64,000 bases of DNA from Glebionis coronaria. Taxonomy: Eukaryota; Streptophyta; Magnoliopsida; Asterales; Asteraceae. Below the pieces are notes generated by a model. The model did not search any database. It worked only from the letters and a program-made list of their open reading frames with translations, and was not told the origin of the DNA. Shown here piece by piece: positions 32,810 to 44,350 of the stretch. Made by a program: the position numbers and the translations under genes. Each line of letters begins with the position of its first letter. The first letter of the stretch is position 1. The stretch spans positions 296,046,364 to 296,110,363 of the forward strand of contig CM046877.1 of assembly GCA_025667525.1 (NCBI GenBank), in the 5' to 3' direction.

Positions 32810-34087
32810 TGTAGAAACTAGAAGGGGGGGGGGGTTGAATAGTTTCTTAAAATTTACTTGTTAAAATATGGTTTCCAAAAATCCTTTTTCAAAAAACTTA
32901 GGCTTGAGGAAATATGTGAAATCTTCTTATGCACAAATATGAACAATGATAGTGTAGCTAAACTAATACTAACAAAAATATATCCACAAAGAATAAAGAA
33001 TGTTAGTGTAGCTAATCTAATATCAACACATGTATATGCAAAAAGTAATAAGGAATGTAAAGAGTTAAGGGTAAAGAAAGATCAAACCGAACACCAAGGA
33101 TTTATAGTGGTTCGGCAACGAAGCTCACTCCTCGTTCCTACTCCACTCCTCGAGTACTCCTTACTCGAGAGTTCACTACACAACAAGCTCCTTATGGTGG
33201 AGAAAACCGTACACGTCGCTTAACCAATTTCCGACTCTAAGCTAAAAGTCGAGCCCTAATCGTAGCTAGGACCAATCTACACAACTATACTTAGTACATA
33301 CACAACTTCCAAATAGACACAACTACTTGGATCTTCACAACTATGACACAACTACAAGTATATAAAAATTGATCTTCAATGGATCTTTGGTGGTGGACTC
33401 AACACTTCACTAGGATAGTGTTCTTCTCTTTGCACTTGGAGAGGAAGAGATGGAAGAACAAGATTCACTTCTTAAACAAGTAATAATCAAACAAATGATC
33501 AAAGATTTGAAAGATTAAAGAAGGGGTTTAAATCTGGAAATGAATGTGCAAAAGAGGTGAGGTGAAAAGCTGAGAATGGCCAACTATTTAAAGGACAAAG
33601 GAGCCAACGGCTAGTTCTGCCCGCGGTACCTTATCACAGCCCGCGGTACCTTATCGATAAGGTACCGCCTAGGCGCTAAGGTACCGCCGGACTAGACTCC
33701 GCTCCTTTTTGTCCTTTAGTGGTGGAGGTCTTATCTGGGTATAAAAATATCCTGAAAGGATATTCTTAACAGAATAAGAATATGCCATTTTCAAATTTCA
33801 AATAATTAATTTAATAAAACATTTTCTTAAAAATAAAGTTTAATAAAAACTTGTCACATTTAATAAAAAGTGAGTTTTAAGAAAATATTAAATCACTTGA
33901 TCACTTGATTAAGGTTAGTACTTGTTTATCCATACCTTAAGTGAAAATGGGTAAAATGAAAAATACTTGAACTCAAGAATTCGTTTTTCGTTGTTTTCGT
34001 AAATGCTTGTTTTTACATATTGTCGTAATCAAAACTAAGCGAGACCGAAAAATGCAAGTAACGTTTTTAGTCATTATTGCATTAACA
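32810..34087 (-). mobile_element. Element G 3' LTR (left copy)
   Basis: TGTAGAAACT...GCATTAACA ends. It contains an 11-G run after TGTAGAAACTAGAA and the GCGGTACCTTAT quartet at 33623-33687. Confidence 0.93.
33623..33687. repeat. G-motif quartet in LTR
   Basis: GCGGTACCTTAT at 33623 and 33643, inverted ATAAGGTACCGC at 33657 and TAAGGTACCGC at 33677. The inner pair forms a perfect 26-bp palindrome (33643-33668). The right LTR has the same at 41529-41593 with one substitution in the second unit. Confidence 0.9.
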
Positions 34088-35559
34088 ATCTCCCCCTTTT
34101 TGATTCCGACAATACATAAACTCAATCACAAAAAAAACAAGATTTTCGAAGACGAGTTTATTCATTTCTCCCCCTTTGTCGAAGCAAAAAGGTTACGTAA
34201 GCCGGTGTTGAAGAAACGGATTTTGCAAAGACTCCCCCTTGGTGATTACTCCCCCTAGCTTGGGGCACCGGGGAATCGAGATATGATGACAAGCTACATA
34301 GAAGGGTTAGTTGAACAAAAGAAACAACCAACAATATATAGCAATAGGTCACAAAAAAAATTACAAGAGAAGAAAACACAATGACAAAGATCCAAGATAG
34401 GTTACTAAAGAAACATCATACAAGGAAGTATGAAAAGAAAAAAACAAAACAAAAAAAGGAAACAAGACAAAAGCATAAATCTAATCCTAGTTATTCTAGA
34501 ATTCTAAGATTTGCTTGAATTTGGTGTCTTGAGGATAAGCAACCAATGCTTATATGAAAGACAAGGTAATAGCGGAGGGTGGTGGTGGTGGCTTGTTGGA
34601 GATCTCATAATAAAAATGAAGAGGAGGCTTGATTAAGAGACTCTTAATGTAGCTCAACTCCTCATAGATGTTTGCCATAGCAAGATGTTGATATTGACAA
34701 CAATGACAATATGTTCCATGATGCATGACATTATCATGAGAAGGAGGAAGAACACTAAAGGGTGGTGGTGGAAGGAAGGAAGTTCCACAATCAACATTCT
34801 TGGTAGGAGAAATGTGATTAAGAGTGTTCTTGGGTGGGTTTGGATTGAAAGCAATTGGAGAAAATGGAGGCTTTCATTTGGAGAAAAAGACATTTTGGAT
34901 GTGAAGAATGCAAAATGCTTATGGTTTAAATAGGGAAGGCTTAGGGTATTTTTGGGGTGGTCAAAGGGTTTGAAACAAAGATTCTCAAAAAGGTTGGAGC
35001 AAATCTGGAGTTTCAGACAAAAACCCGAAAAGGAAGGCCACTGTAGGCGGTTCCTTATCTATGGTGGCGGTACCTTATCAATAAGGTACCGCGGCTCACT
35101 TATGGAACCGCCTGCAGAAGCAGGGTTTGGTGTTTGGAGAAAGATTTTTCAGCAAATCTTATTTTTCTAGTCTAACTTATCATAGGGATGTGCTTAAAAG
35201 CTAAGATAGACAAGAAAAGTATATGCAAACTTACCAAATAGAGATTTGACTAAAAAAATAAAATCAATGTAGGAGGTGTGTAAGACAAGACCTTATGACA
35301 CAATGATCCTCCATGATTCAATCTTGTTCTTGCTATGTTTGAGAGAATCATACATATGAATTATGTAAGCTCTATATTAATAGCGAGAATCTATGAAAAA
35401 TCGTTTTTAGATTGAATTAACAATGTTAAACGAGTTTCTCAACCGTTTTCGAAAGAGACTTTGAGAGTTTTGAAAAGAAGATGAGAAGATTTTTCAAAAG
35501 AATCTTAAAAGACTCAAAGACTCAAGGTGGTAGGAGAAAACACACAAGAAGAAAAGAAT
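34088..35559 (-). other. Element G 3' noncoding region with multiplied polypurine tracts
   Basis: On the minus strand, AAAAAGGGGGAGAT abuts the 3' LTR (34089-34101); further AGGGGGAG tracts end at 34168, 34232 and 34249. The region also holds the nested hairpin at 35041-35117. The short ORFs at 34007, 34654 and 34685 show no family features. Confidence 0.8.
35041..35117. repeat. G-motif quartet in 3' noncoding DNA
   Basis: GCGGTTCCTTAT (35047), GCGGTACCTTAT (35067), ATAAGGTACCGC (35081), TTATGGAACCGC (35100). Inner and outer pairs are each complementary. CTGTAGGCGGTTCC and GGAACCGCCTGCAG extend the outer arm to 14 bp with one mismatch. Confidence 0.9.
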
Positions 35560-37050
35560 TTAAGGAAGATGTTCCATTAATCCTAGACCTAGACGCAAGT
35601 AATAAGAAGGTTCCCTCTTAAGTGGCTTAGTGAAGATATCGGCTAAGTTGTCCTCGGAGGGCACCTTTTCGGTAGTAATGTTCCCCTTTTGAACATTATC
35701 TCTAAGGAAATGGTGTCAAATTTCTATGTGTTTGGTTCGTAAATGTTGCACGGGATTCTTGCTTAGGTCTATAGCGCCTTTATTATCGCACATGATGGGA
35801 ACATCATCAAGAGAAATCCCGTAATCAACAAGCGCTTGCTTCATCCATAGAGCTTGTTGGCATGCTTTACCGGCACTCACATACTCGGCTTCCATGGTGG
35901 ATATTGCAAGAGCGGTTTGTTTCTTGGAGAACCAAGAAGTTAAACAACAACCCATGAAGGTACAAACTCTACTAGTGCTTTTCCGGTCCACATAGTCTCC
36001 CGCATGATCCGAGTCCGCGTAGACAATGGTTTCTACGCCGGTCCCTTTAGGATACCATAATCCTATGTGTATAGTGCCTTTAATGTATCGGAAGATACGC
36101 TTAACCGCTTCAAGGTGAGAGGTTTTGGGAGCCTCTTGGAAGCGAGCACAAAGGCAAACACTAAACATGATATCCGGTCGACTTGCCGTTAGGTACAACA
36201 AACTACCAATCATACCTCTATATTTGGTGTTGTCTACAGACTCACAATCATCATCTACGGTGAGTTTAGTATCCGAGGCCATAGGGGTCTTCATTGGTCT
36301 AGATTCTTCTAATCCAAATTTCTTTAGCATTTCTTTAGCGTACTTAGATTGACTAAAGAAAATACCATCGTCCATTTGTTTAATTTGGAGTCCTAAAAAG
36401 AAGTTAAGTTCTCCCATCATACTCATTTCAAACTCATCATGCATGATTTTGGCAAAGTCATCACACAATTCTTGACAAGTTGAGCCAAATATAATGTCAT
36501 CAACATATATTTGTACGATTATGAGGTGAGGACCTTTCTTCTTTGTAAAGAGTGTATTGTCTACCATACCCATGGTATACTCATGTTTAACAAGAAACGC
36601 TTTAAGTCTATCATACCAAGCTTTGGGTGCTTGTTTGAGTCCATAAAGTGCTTTCTTAAGCTTGTAAACATGGTCCGGTTTCTCAAAATCAATGAAGCCG
36701 GGAGGTTGAGCCACATATACCTCCTCATTGATCAAACCGTTAAGAAATGCACTCTTTACATCCATTTGTTGAAGCTTAATATCTAAGGCACAAGCGTAGG
36801 CTAAAAGGATTCTAATTGATTCTAATCTAGCTACCGGTGCATATGTCTCGTCATAATCAATCCCTTCTTGTTGATTATAGCCTTGAGCTACAAGTCTAGC
36901 CTTGTTACGAGACACAACAACATTTTCATCTAGCTTATTACTAAATACCCATTTGGTTCCTATAATGGTAGAACTTCTAGGTGGAGGAACAAGTTCCCAA
37001 ACATCATTGGCAACGAATTGATTCAATTCTTCTTGCATCGCAATAACCAA
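35560..37050 (-). pseudogene. Element G reverse transcriptase and RNase H
   Basis: A nearly intact RT-RNase H. It reads [71 protein letters not shown] (YVDD), [16 protein letters not shown], then RNase H with YADSDHAGD and TMEAEYVSAG. One TGA at 35716-35718 after RTKHIEI replaces an expected Arg; the same frame then continues through ADIFTKPLKREPSYYLRL to a stop at 35560-35562. Upstream a frameshift near 37060 separates it from the hinge. Enzyme role: cDNA synthesis and RNA removal. A single stop plus one frameshift suggests recent loss of function. Confidence 0.92.
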
Positions 37051-37067
37051 CTCTCATCCGTCAAGGC

Positions 37068-38590
37068 TTATTTAACATTCTTAGGTTCAATCAAGGAGAC
37101 AAAACAAAAGATGTTGCTTTGGTTTTGGACTTGAGATCTTAGGGTCCTTTGATTTAAGTCACCAATGACATTATTGAGAGTATGATCCCTAGACTCCTTA
37201 ATGTTTACTTCCTTTTCAACACTAAGGTCTTCAACTCCTATTTTTCTAACCTCTTTGGCTTTAACTACTTCTAATTCATCCAAGTCATCATCAACCAATG
37301 GTGGTGTCTTGGGTGAAGGAGGGGTTTCATCAATGGTTACGTTGAGTGATTCTTCAATAACCCCTGAGGTTCTATTTAGGACTATGTAGGCCTTACTAGT
37401 TTGGGAATAACCTAAAAGGATACCTTCATAAGACTTTGGGTCAAACTTGGTAAGGTAGTCTTTGGTGTTGAGGATAAAGCACTTGCTTCCAAACACCCTA
37501 AAGTATTCTAATGAGGGTTTCTTACCTTTAAGAATCTCATAGGGGGTCTTTCCTAGGAAAGGTCGAATAAGAATTCGGTTGAGAATATAAGTCGATGTAT
37601 CTACGGCATTGCACCAAAACTTTTGAGGCAACGATTGCTCGTTTAACATCGTCCTACTCATCTCTTGGAGAGTCCTATTCTTCCTTTCAACTACCCCATT
37701 TGATTGTGGAGTGCGAGGAGCCGAGAAGTTATGGGTAATACCATGAGCTTCACAAAAGGCACCAAATTGCACTTCATTATCAAATTCCCTACCATGATCC
37801 ATCCTAATAGAAACAATTGAACATCCTAGTTGATTTGAATTCTCCGACTAAAGATTTCGAAGTGATCGAAAGCTTCATTCTTAGATGCCAAAAATCTAGT
37901 CCAAGTGAATCTAGAATAGTCGTCAACTATAACTAGGGTATAAAGGTTACCTCCATAACTACGTATGGCGAAAGGTCCAAAGAGATCCATATGTAGGAGC
38001 TCTAAGCACCGAGAGGTCGAAACCAAATTCTTGGCTTTGTGACTTGAGTGAACTTGCTTTCCAACTTTGCAAGCATCACAAAAGTGACTATCAAACTTAA
38101 TCTTGGGGAGGTGTCTTACCAACTCCTTAGAGACTAAAGATTGAATTAAACGCATATTAGCGTGACCTAATCTCCTATGCCAAAGAGTAGAACTATCATC
38201 TATAGTCGCAAGACATATGTTGTCTTTTGACTTCTTATTAACCTTCATGACATAAAGCCCATGCTTTCTAACACCTTTTCCAATGACTTTTCCATCTTTT
38301 ACAATTTCACTGTCATGTTCCGAAAAGATGACCTTACACTTATTATCACAAATTTGACCTATACTTAAAAGGTTAAAACCTAAGTTATCTACGTGCTCAA
38401 CATTTTCAATGGTCATGGAGTCAAGAGAAACTGTACCTTTGCCAATGATATTACCACGTAGACTACTAGCGAATGTGACGTTACCTCCATCATATGCTTT
38501 GTAATGCGAGAACAAACTTCGATTACCCGTCATGTGTTTAGAACATCCACTATCCTTAATCCACTCATCGGGCTCCAAATCAATTCCCAA
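37068..38590 (-). pseudogene. Element G protease and integrase
   Basis: The protease signature KDSGCSKHMTGNRS is near the start of the frame at 38590. The integrase HHCC domain (WHRRLGHANMRL ... CDACKVGKQ) and HMDLFGP (first catalytic Asp) follow. The frame stops at 37826 and resumes in another frame at 37802 with MDHGREFDN (second Asp) and QSNGVVERKNR (Glu), so one shift near 37835 splits the core. The C-terminal part includes LGKTPYEILKGKKPSLEYFRVFG and a charged hinge. All three catalytic residues are present, but not in one frame. Confidence 0.9.
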
Positions 38591-38679
38591 GCATATCTAG
38601 GTAACAATACACAAGATCAAACATTTGGTCCCCAATATCTCATGGGTCCAAAGTTGTTAGTTCTAAACATCCCTTGCAT

Positions 38680-40621
38680 TTAGTTGGGATGAATGAATGA
38701 GGTGGGGATTCCCCATGGAGAACAAAATGGAGGAGGGTAGTAATTCATGTAACCATTTTGTTGTTTATTACTTCTCCTAGGTGTGTTTGATCTAGGTTTA
38801 GAGTTATTATTATTCTTTCTAGGTGTTGGAGTTTTACTTCTAGTTCGTGAGTTGTTTTGATTATCTCCTGTAGGCGTTGTCGTTCTACTTCTAGGCTTAG
38901 ACTCATTCCGTACTCTAGGTGGAGTAGAAGATAGTCTAGATAAACTTCTATTTCCTATGAGAGGTTTACTTAACGGCTTATAGAACTTACTAATAGCATT
39001 GTCGTCAAGTATGGGTAATTGAACCTTATTAATAGTAAGATGCTTTGGTTTTTCATTTAACTTAGATTTTTTAGAAAGTTCAGAGTTTTCACAAAAATCA
39101 ACTTCTGGCCGCGGTACCTTATCTATGGCCGCGGTTCCATAGTGATAAGGAACCGCGCCATACAATGTGGAACCGCGTCCAGAAGGTGTTTTCTGTGAAA
39201 ACCTAACTTGTTTTGGTTCACTAGTTGAGGCTTCATTTGAGTTAAAACCTAGACCAAGTTTTTCCTTAGAATGAACTTGTTTGTTTAACATATCATCAAG
39301 AGCACTAGTACCTTTCATGAACTTTTCCAATTTAATGGAGGTGCTCTTGAGATCATCATTCTCTAATCTAAGTTTCTCACAACTTAAGCAACCTAAATCA
39401 ACCTCTTTGTTTTTCTCAAGTTTAGCCAATTTCTCCCTAAGTTCATTGATCTCATTTTCAAGCTTAGTTTTGGTTGATTTTAAGGTTTTATTCTTTTCTA
39501 TGAATTTAAGACTAAGTTTGTGTAAGCTATCATATTTGCCTTCAAATTCAATATCATCTAAAGTGGAACTATCATTGCTATAATATTCGGTTTCGGAATG
39601 TACCTCTTTAGAAGTGTGAGCCATAATACATTTCTCCTCTTTGGGGTTGTTATCATCATCTTCACCGCTATCGCTCCAAGCGCCACTAACGAATGTCGTG
39701 TGGTTCTTATCATGAGCGGGCTTTGGACAATCACCAATGAAGTGATTTGGATCACCACATCTAAAGCAACTCCTATCACCTTTTTCGTTCTTGACAAACC
39801 GATTCTTTGACAATGGTTTCTTGTCATAGTTTGGTTGCCTAACGTGTTGACCTCGTCTCTTGAAGAACTTCTTGAAATCTCTCACCGCCAATGCATACTC
39901 CTCGTCATCACTTTCCGAGGAACTATCATGGTCACTTTGTGCCTTCTTGGCTTTAAGTGCAAGAGATTCCTTTCACTCTTGGTTTTTACTAATTCCGAGT
40001 CCTTCAAAATTATCATCTCATGAACCTTCAAGTTTCCTATGAGTTCATCGAGTGATAAAGTTGAGAGATCTTTCGACTCTTCAATAGCCGTGACTTTTGC
40101 TCTCCACTTTGGATGTAAGGCCCTTAGAAACTTCCTAACATTGTTCTTGCTAGAAAAACCTTCATCAAGTGCTTTTAGACTAGTAATAATGGTGTTAAAC
40201 CTAGCAAATGCACTATCAATAGTTTCATCTTCTAAGATGACAAATTGTTCATATTGTTGGACAAGAAGATCGATTTTACTTTCTTTGACTTGGCTATTAC
40301 CTTGGTGGGTTACTAAAAGAGTGTTCCAAATATCTTTAGCGGTTTCACACATAAAAATTCTTTCATACTCTTTCTTAGGCAAAGCATTATAAATAACCAT
40401 TTTAGCCTCATTATTTTTTGAAAGTTTCTTTTTAGTATCATCATTAGCTTTGTCAAAAGTGACTAATTCTTTTGTTTAGAAACTTCATTAAATTGAAAGG
40501 GTAAAAAATCACCATTGGTAATAACATGCCAAAGATCTAAATCTTTTGATTTCACATAAGTTTCAAATCTATTTTTCCAATAAATAAAACTATCGGTTTC
40601 AAAAAGTGGTGGTCTTTGCAT
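38680..40621 (-). pseudogene. Element G gag
   Basis: Capsid/nucleocapsid of a copia element. The likely start is MQRPPLFETD at 40621, soon after the primer site. A UBN2-type domain (FIYWKNRFETYVKSKDLDLWHVI, then [18 protein letters not shown] and [16 protein letters not shown]) is split by frameshifts near 40475 and 39968. The zinc knuckle CFRCGDPNHFIGDC, a Lys/Glu coiled coil (KTKLENEINELREKLAKLEK) and a basic Arg/Ser/Thr-Pro tail (SRTTTPTGDN, RSKTPTPRKN) follow. Codons at 39111-39176 contain the GCGGTACC quartet and encode GRGSTLYGAVPYHYGTAAID, so the structure is carried inside the protein sequence. Confidence 0.88.
39102..39185. repeat. G-motif quartet inside gag
   Basis: GCGGTACCTTAT (39111), GCGGTTCCATAG (39131), ATAAGGAACCGC (39145), TGTGGAACCGC (39166). 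The outer arms extend to CTTCTGG...CCAGAAG. The inner pair uses GGTTCC with GGAACC. Confidence 0.88.
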
Positions 40622-40706
40622 AGATTGCCCTTCTAGGTACTTGTGGAATCCATAGATCGATTCAAGTTTTAAAATACAATATACTTTGAAAATTCTTGAG
40701 CAGCCC

Positions 40707-40718
40707 GCTCTGATACCA
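40707..40718 (-). other. Element G primer-binding site
   Basis: The minus strand reads TGGTATCAGAGC two bases from the LTR: initiator Met-tRNA type. Confidence 0.92.
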
Positions 40719-40720
40719 AT

Positions 40721-41993
40721 TGTAGAAACTAGAAGGGGGGGTTGAATAGTTTCTTGAAATTTACTTGTTAAAATATGGTTTCCAAAAATCCTTTTTCAAA
40801 AAACTTAGGCTTGAGGAAATATGTGAAATCTTCTTATGCACAAATATGAACAATGATAGTGTAGCTAAACTAATACTAACAAAAATATATCCACAAAGAA
40901 TAAAGAATGATAGTGTAGCTAATCTAATATCAACACATGTATATGCAAAAAGTAATAAGGAATGTAAAGAGTTAAGGGTAAAGAAAGATCAAACCGAACA
41001 CCAAGGATTTATAGTGGTTCGGCAACGAAGCTCACTCCTCGTTCCTACTCCACTCCTCGAGTACTCCTTACTCGAGATTCACTACACAACAAGCTCCTTA
41101 TGGTGGAGAAAACCGTACACGTCGCTTAACCAATTTCCGACTCTAAGCTAAAAGTCGAGCCCTAATCGTAGCTAGGACCAATCTACACAACTATACTTAG
41201 TACATACACAACTTCCAAATAGACACAACTACTTGGATCTTCACAACTATGACACAACTACAAGTATATAAAAATTGATCTTCAATGGATCTTTGGTGGT
41301 GGACTCAACACTTCACTAGGATAGTGTTCTTCTCTTTGCACTTGGAGAGGAAGAGATGGAAGAACAAGATTCACTTCTTAAACAAGTAATAATCAAACAA
41401 ATGATCAAAGATTTGAGTGATTAAAGAAGGGGTTTGAATCTGGAAATGAATGTGCAAAAGAGGTGAGGTGAAAAGCTGAGAATGGCCAACTATTTAAAGG
41501 ACAAAGGAGCCAACGGCTAGTTCTGCCTGCGGTACCTTATCACAGCCCGCAGTACCTTATCGATAAGGTACCGCCTAGGCGCTAAGGTACCGCCGGACTA
41601 GACTCCGCTCCTTTTTGTCATTTAGTGGTGGAGGTCTTATCTGGGTATAAAAATATCCTGAAAGGATATTCTTAACAGAATAAGAATATGCCATTTTCAA
41701 ATTTCAAATAATTAATTTAATAAAACATTTTCTTAAAAATAAAGTTTAATAAAAACTTGTCACATTTAATAAAAAGTGAGTTTTAAGAAAAGATTAAATC
41801 ACTTGATCACTTGATTAAGGTTAGTACTTGTTTATCCATACCTTAAGTGAAAATGGGTAAAATGAAAAATACTTGAACTCAAGAATTAGTTTTTCGTTGT
41901 TTTCGTAAATGCTTGTTTTTACATATTGTCGTAATCAAAACTAAGCGAGACCGAAAAATGCAAGTAACGTTTTTAGTCATTATTGCATTAACA
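40721..41993 (-). mobile_element. Element G 5' LTR (right copy)
   Basis: 1273 bp; quartet at 41529-41593; TSD AGATT at 41994-41998. Confidence 0.93.
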
Positions 41994-42889
41994 AGATTGT
42001 TATTAGTTAGGTTATGTCACTAAAAGTCCCATTAGCATGAATTGTGAACTACCGGGATTTGGTAGACGCTTATGCATATAATAGTACTATTTGGGGAAGA
42101 TCACCCCAGTTCGCGCCTTGACGGTTGATCCCCGTCGTGCCACATTGATTAGTAAGCGAATTTATGTATGAGAAGATTTATATAGCGTGATTATTGTGAC
42201 GACACGCTGTTTTAGATGGGCAAAGGAATTACGGGTTAGCTACCCGATATATGTTAAAGAAAGGTAAGAATGTCATGCGGCTTTTAACAATCCGATAACA
42301 AAAATACTGATATATGAATTGATTTATAATATATTGCCTGACTAGCAATATGGTGTCTTATTACTGATATTTTGTTTGTGTTTTGGTTTTACATAACCAT
42401 TTTTATATAACGGTTTTTATTAAACTCTATACAACGTTATAAACGTATTGTATGATGTTTTTAGGACAATGGTTCGTATAATGGTTTTGAAGGCAAAAGC
42501 CTATATTATGGTCTACGACCAAAAGTTGTTTAAAAATTTTTTCGGTAATGATTATATACCGGTGACATATATTAATAGTTTTTATTAAACTCTATGGATT
42601 TCGCTGACTTTTAACATGTTTTATCTCAGGTACTTGAAGGTAATTCTCGGGAAGACGACAAGAATTTATGGCCCGCATTTAACTAAAAAATTTCCATTCA
42701 AATGTTTTGTAAATTTGTAAGAAATACATTGACCTGAGGACCTATGTAATTTGATATTTATGAATGGAAAATGATTTATTATTAAACGACCCGATTTTTA
42801 AGCGTTGTCTATGACTTGAGTAATGTGCTATCCCGTAACACCAACGACTCTTCCGCTGAATTGAAATATGAAAATTTGGGGGTGTTACA
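41994..42889 (+). mobile_element. Element F 5' LTR, final segment
   Basis: Matches 54744-55647 with scattered differences and ends GGGGGTGTTACA. The first five bases duplicate 32805-32809. Confidence 0.88.
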
Positions 42890-42892
42890 GTT

Positions 42893-42904
42893 TGGCATCA
42901 GAGC
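42893..42904 (+). other. Element F primer-binding site
   Basis: TGGCATCAGAGC, three bases after the LTR; one mismatch to the Met-tRNA site. Confidence 0.8.
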
Positions 42905-44350
42905 TCTCGTTATAGAGAAGAAAGATTTTTAAAACCAAGATTTTGAATACATTTCAAAAATCTTTTGACTATAAAGGTGCCGAAGAATTCCCGAGTTACC
43001 GACAAGGCCAGATTGAGAAGTGTTATTTTAATATATATAACTTGGATTATATATATATGTTATAATTTGATTACACGATTGTTTGATGATTATTCCAATA
43101 CTTATACGAGATATTTATACGACGTAGATTGTCACAAGGAACCCTAACTCTTCTAGCAAATTAATCGAAGCTATTTCTGTAGGAATTCTAGCTATTCCAG
43201 ATCTAAACCAAGTTGTGGATGTTTATAATCCCAACAAAATGGTTGATATTCGTAGCAATGTTGATATTAGTTGATTGTGACATTGAAGATAAATTGTCAA
43301 CATTAAATCTGATATCAATGTCATGACAATCTTTCCTTATAGAGTGTAGTTTGACAAAACCTCACCACCTAGAAATGTGTCATCTGATTCGGTGTCACCC
43401 AATTCTTAAAATTGAAAATCGAAAATGTGAATGTTGCACCTGAGGCTGTCATTGGAACCATTACCCAAAAGCCTCATGCCACTAGTACCTTTCCGAGAAG
43501 TCTAATTGAATGTGTGTGAGTCATTTCCTACTTGTGACTCATTTGATAACTATTGTTATAAGAGCTGTAGAATTAGAAATTAAGTGTTGTTCATGTCGAG
43601 CTTTGATTGCCTTTACAAAGCCGAAGAATAAGGATGAAAGTATTGGAGAATGAGGTAGAATGTCGCGTTGAGTATAAGTCGGTTGAAACTTGAATAAAGT
43701 AAATTTTAACTCGTATGGAATATGAGATTGCTAAGAGGAAGTTGTTGAGTCCTGTGATTGAATAATAAGGTTTTAAATGATGGTTGGTTCGTGTTAAGGG
43801 TTTTTCCTAGGCCATTGTCCACTAACGAGGATGCCTAGTGTCCAAGAAATAAAAATGAAGAAATCTCCTTCTGAATTGGGGCCGATGGATCTTCCGGGAC
43901 ACGTGGGACACCTAATGACTTTTGTAGATTAGTAATCATTGTAGTATCTTTTAAAATCACTAACTTAACTAAGACATCAGTTGGTAGAATGAGTCCTTGG
44001 AATTGTATGACATAGTGACACGTAATGTGTGACGGTACAATTTTTGACTTGTTTGTGATTAATTAAAAGACTATCTTTGATTGCTGAATTCTACATGTAT
44101 CGTTGTTATCCATCTTTTCTTGGTTCTTCTAACTATCTTATTATTGATGCAACCATTGGGCGAACACTCATCTTGGTTTGAGTTGTGTTGTGAATTATTC
44201 TTTCGTATTCCTGAGTGCCATCGAGGTCATGAACCTCATGATTATTTGGCAAAGCTCAGTTCCTATCATATTGTAGTTAGTTCTTGGTGAACAACTCTTC
44301 GTCACTCTTTTGCAGATCACTCAGTGTTTTCATGAATAATACGATCCCAT
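42905..44350 (+). pseudogene. Element F 5' interior (presumed gag remnant)
   Basis: The position between primer site and pol implies gag, but frames are broken every few dozen codons and I could not recognise a gag domain or zinc knuckle. The longest ORFs (42965-43147, 44081-44290) have no family features. The call rests on position only. Confidence 0.4.

Larger units (their letters stand above)
32810..41993 (-). mobile_element. Element G: full-length copia retrotransposon (Sirevirus-like)
   Basis: LTRs 32810-34087 (1278 bp) and 40721-41993 (1273 bp), TSD AGATT on both sides (32805-32809, 41994-41998). By eye they differ by about 10 substitutions, a G-run length change (11 versus 7) and a one-base indel. 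The minus-strand order is primer site, gag, protease, integrase, RT-RNase H, 3' noncoding with at least four AGGGGGAG-type tracts. It inserted in F's 5' LTR. Several frameshifts and one stop make it inactive. A four-unit inverted motif occurs in each LTR, in the 3' noncoding region and in gag. Confidence 0.94.

Noticed and set aside
40707..40718. TGGTATCAGAGC-like sequences as tRNA genes
   Set aside because: They are short primer-binding sites next to LTRs; no cloverleaf surrounds them.
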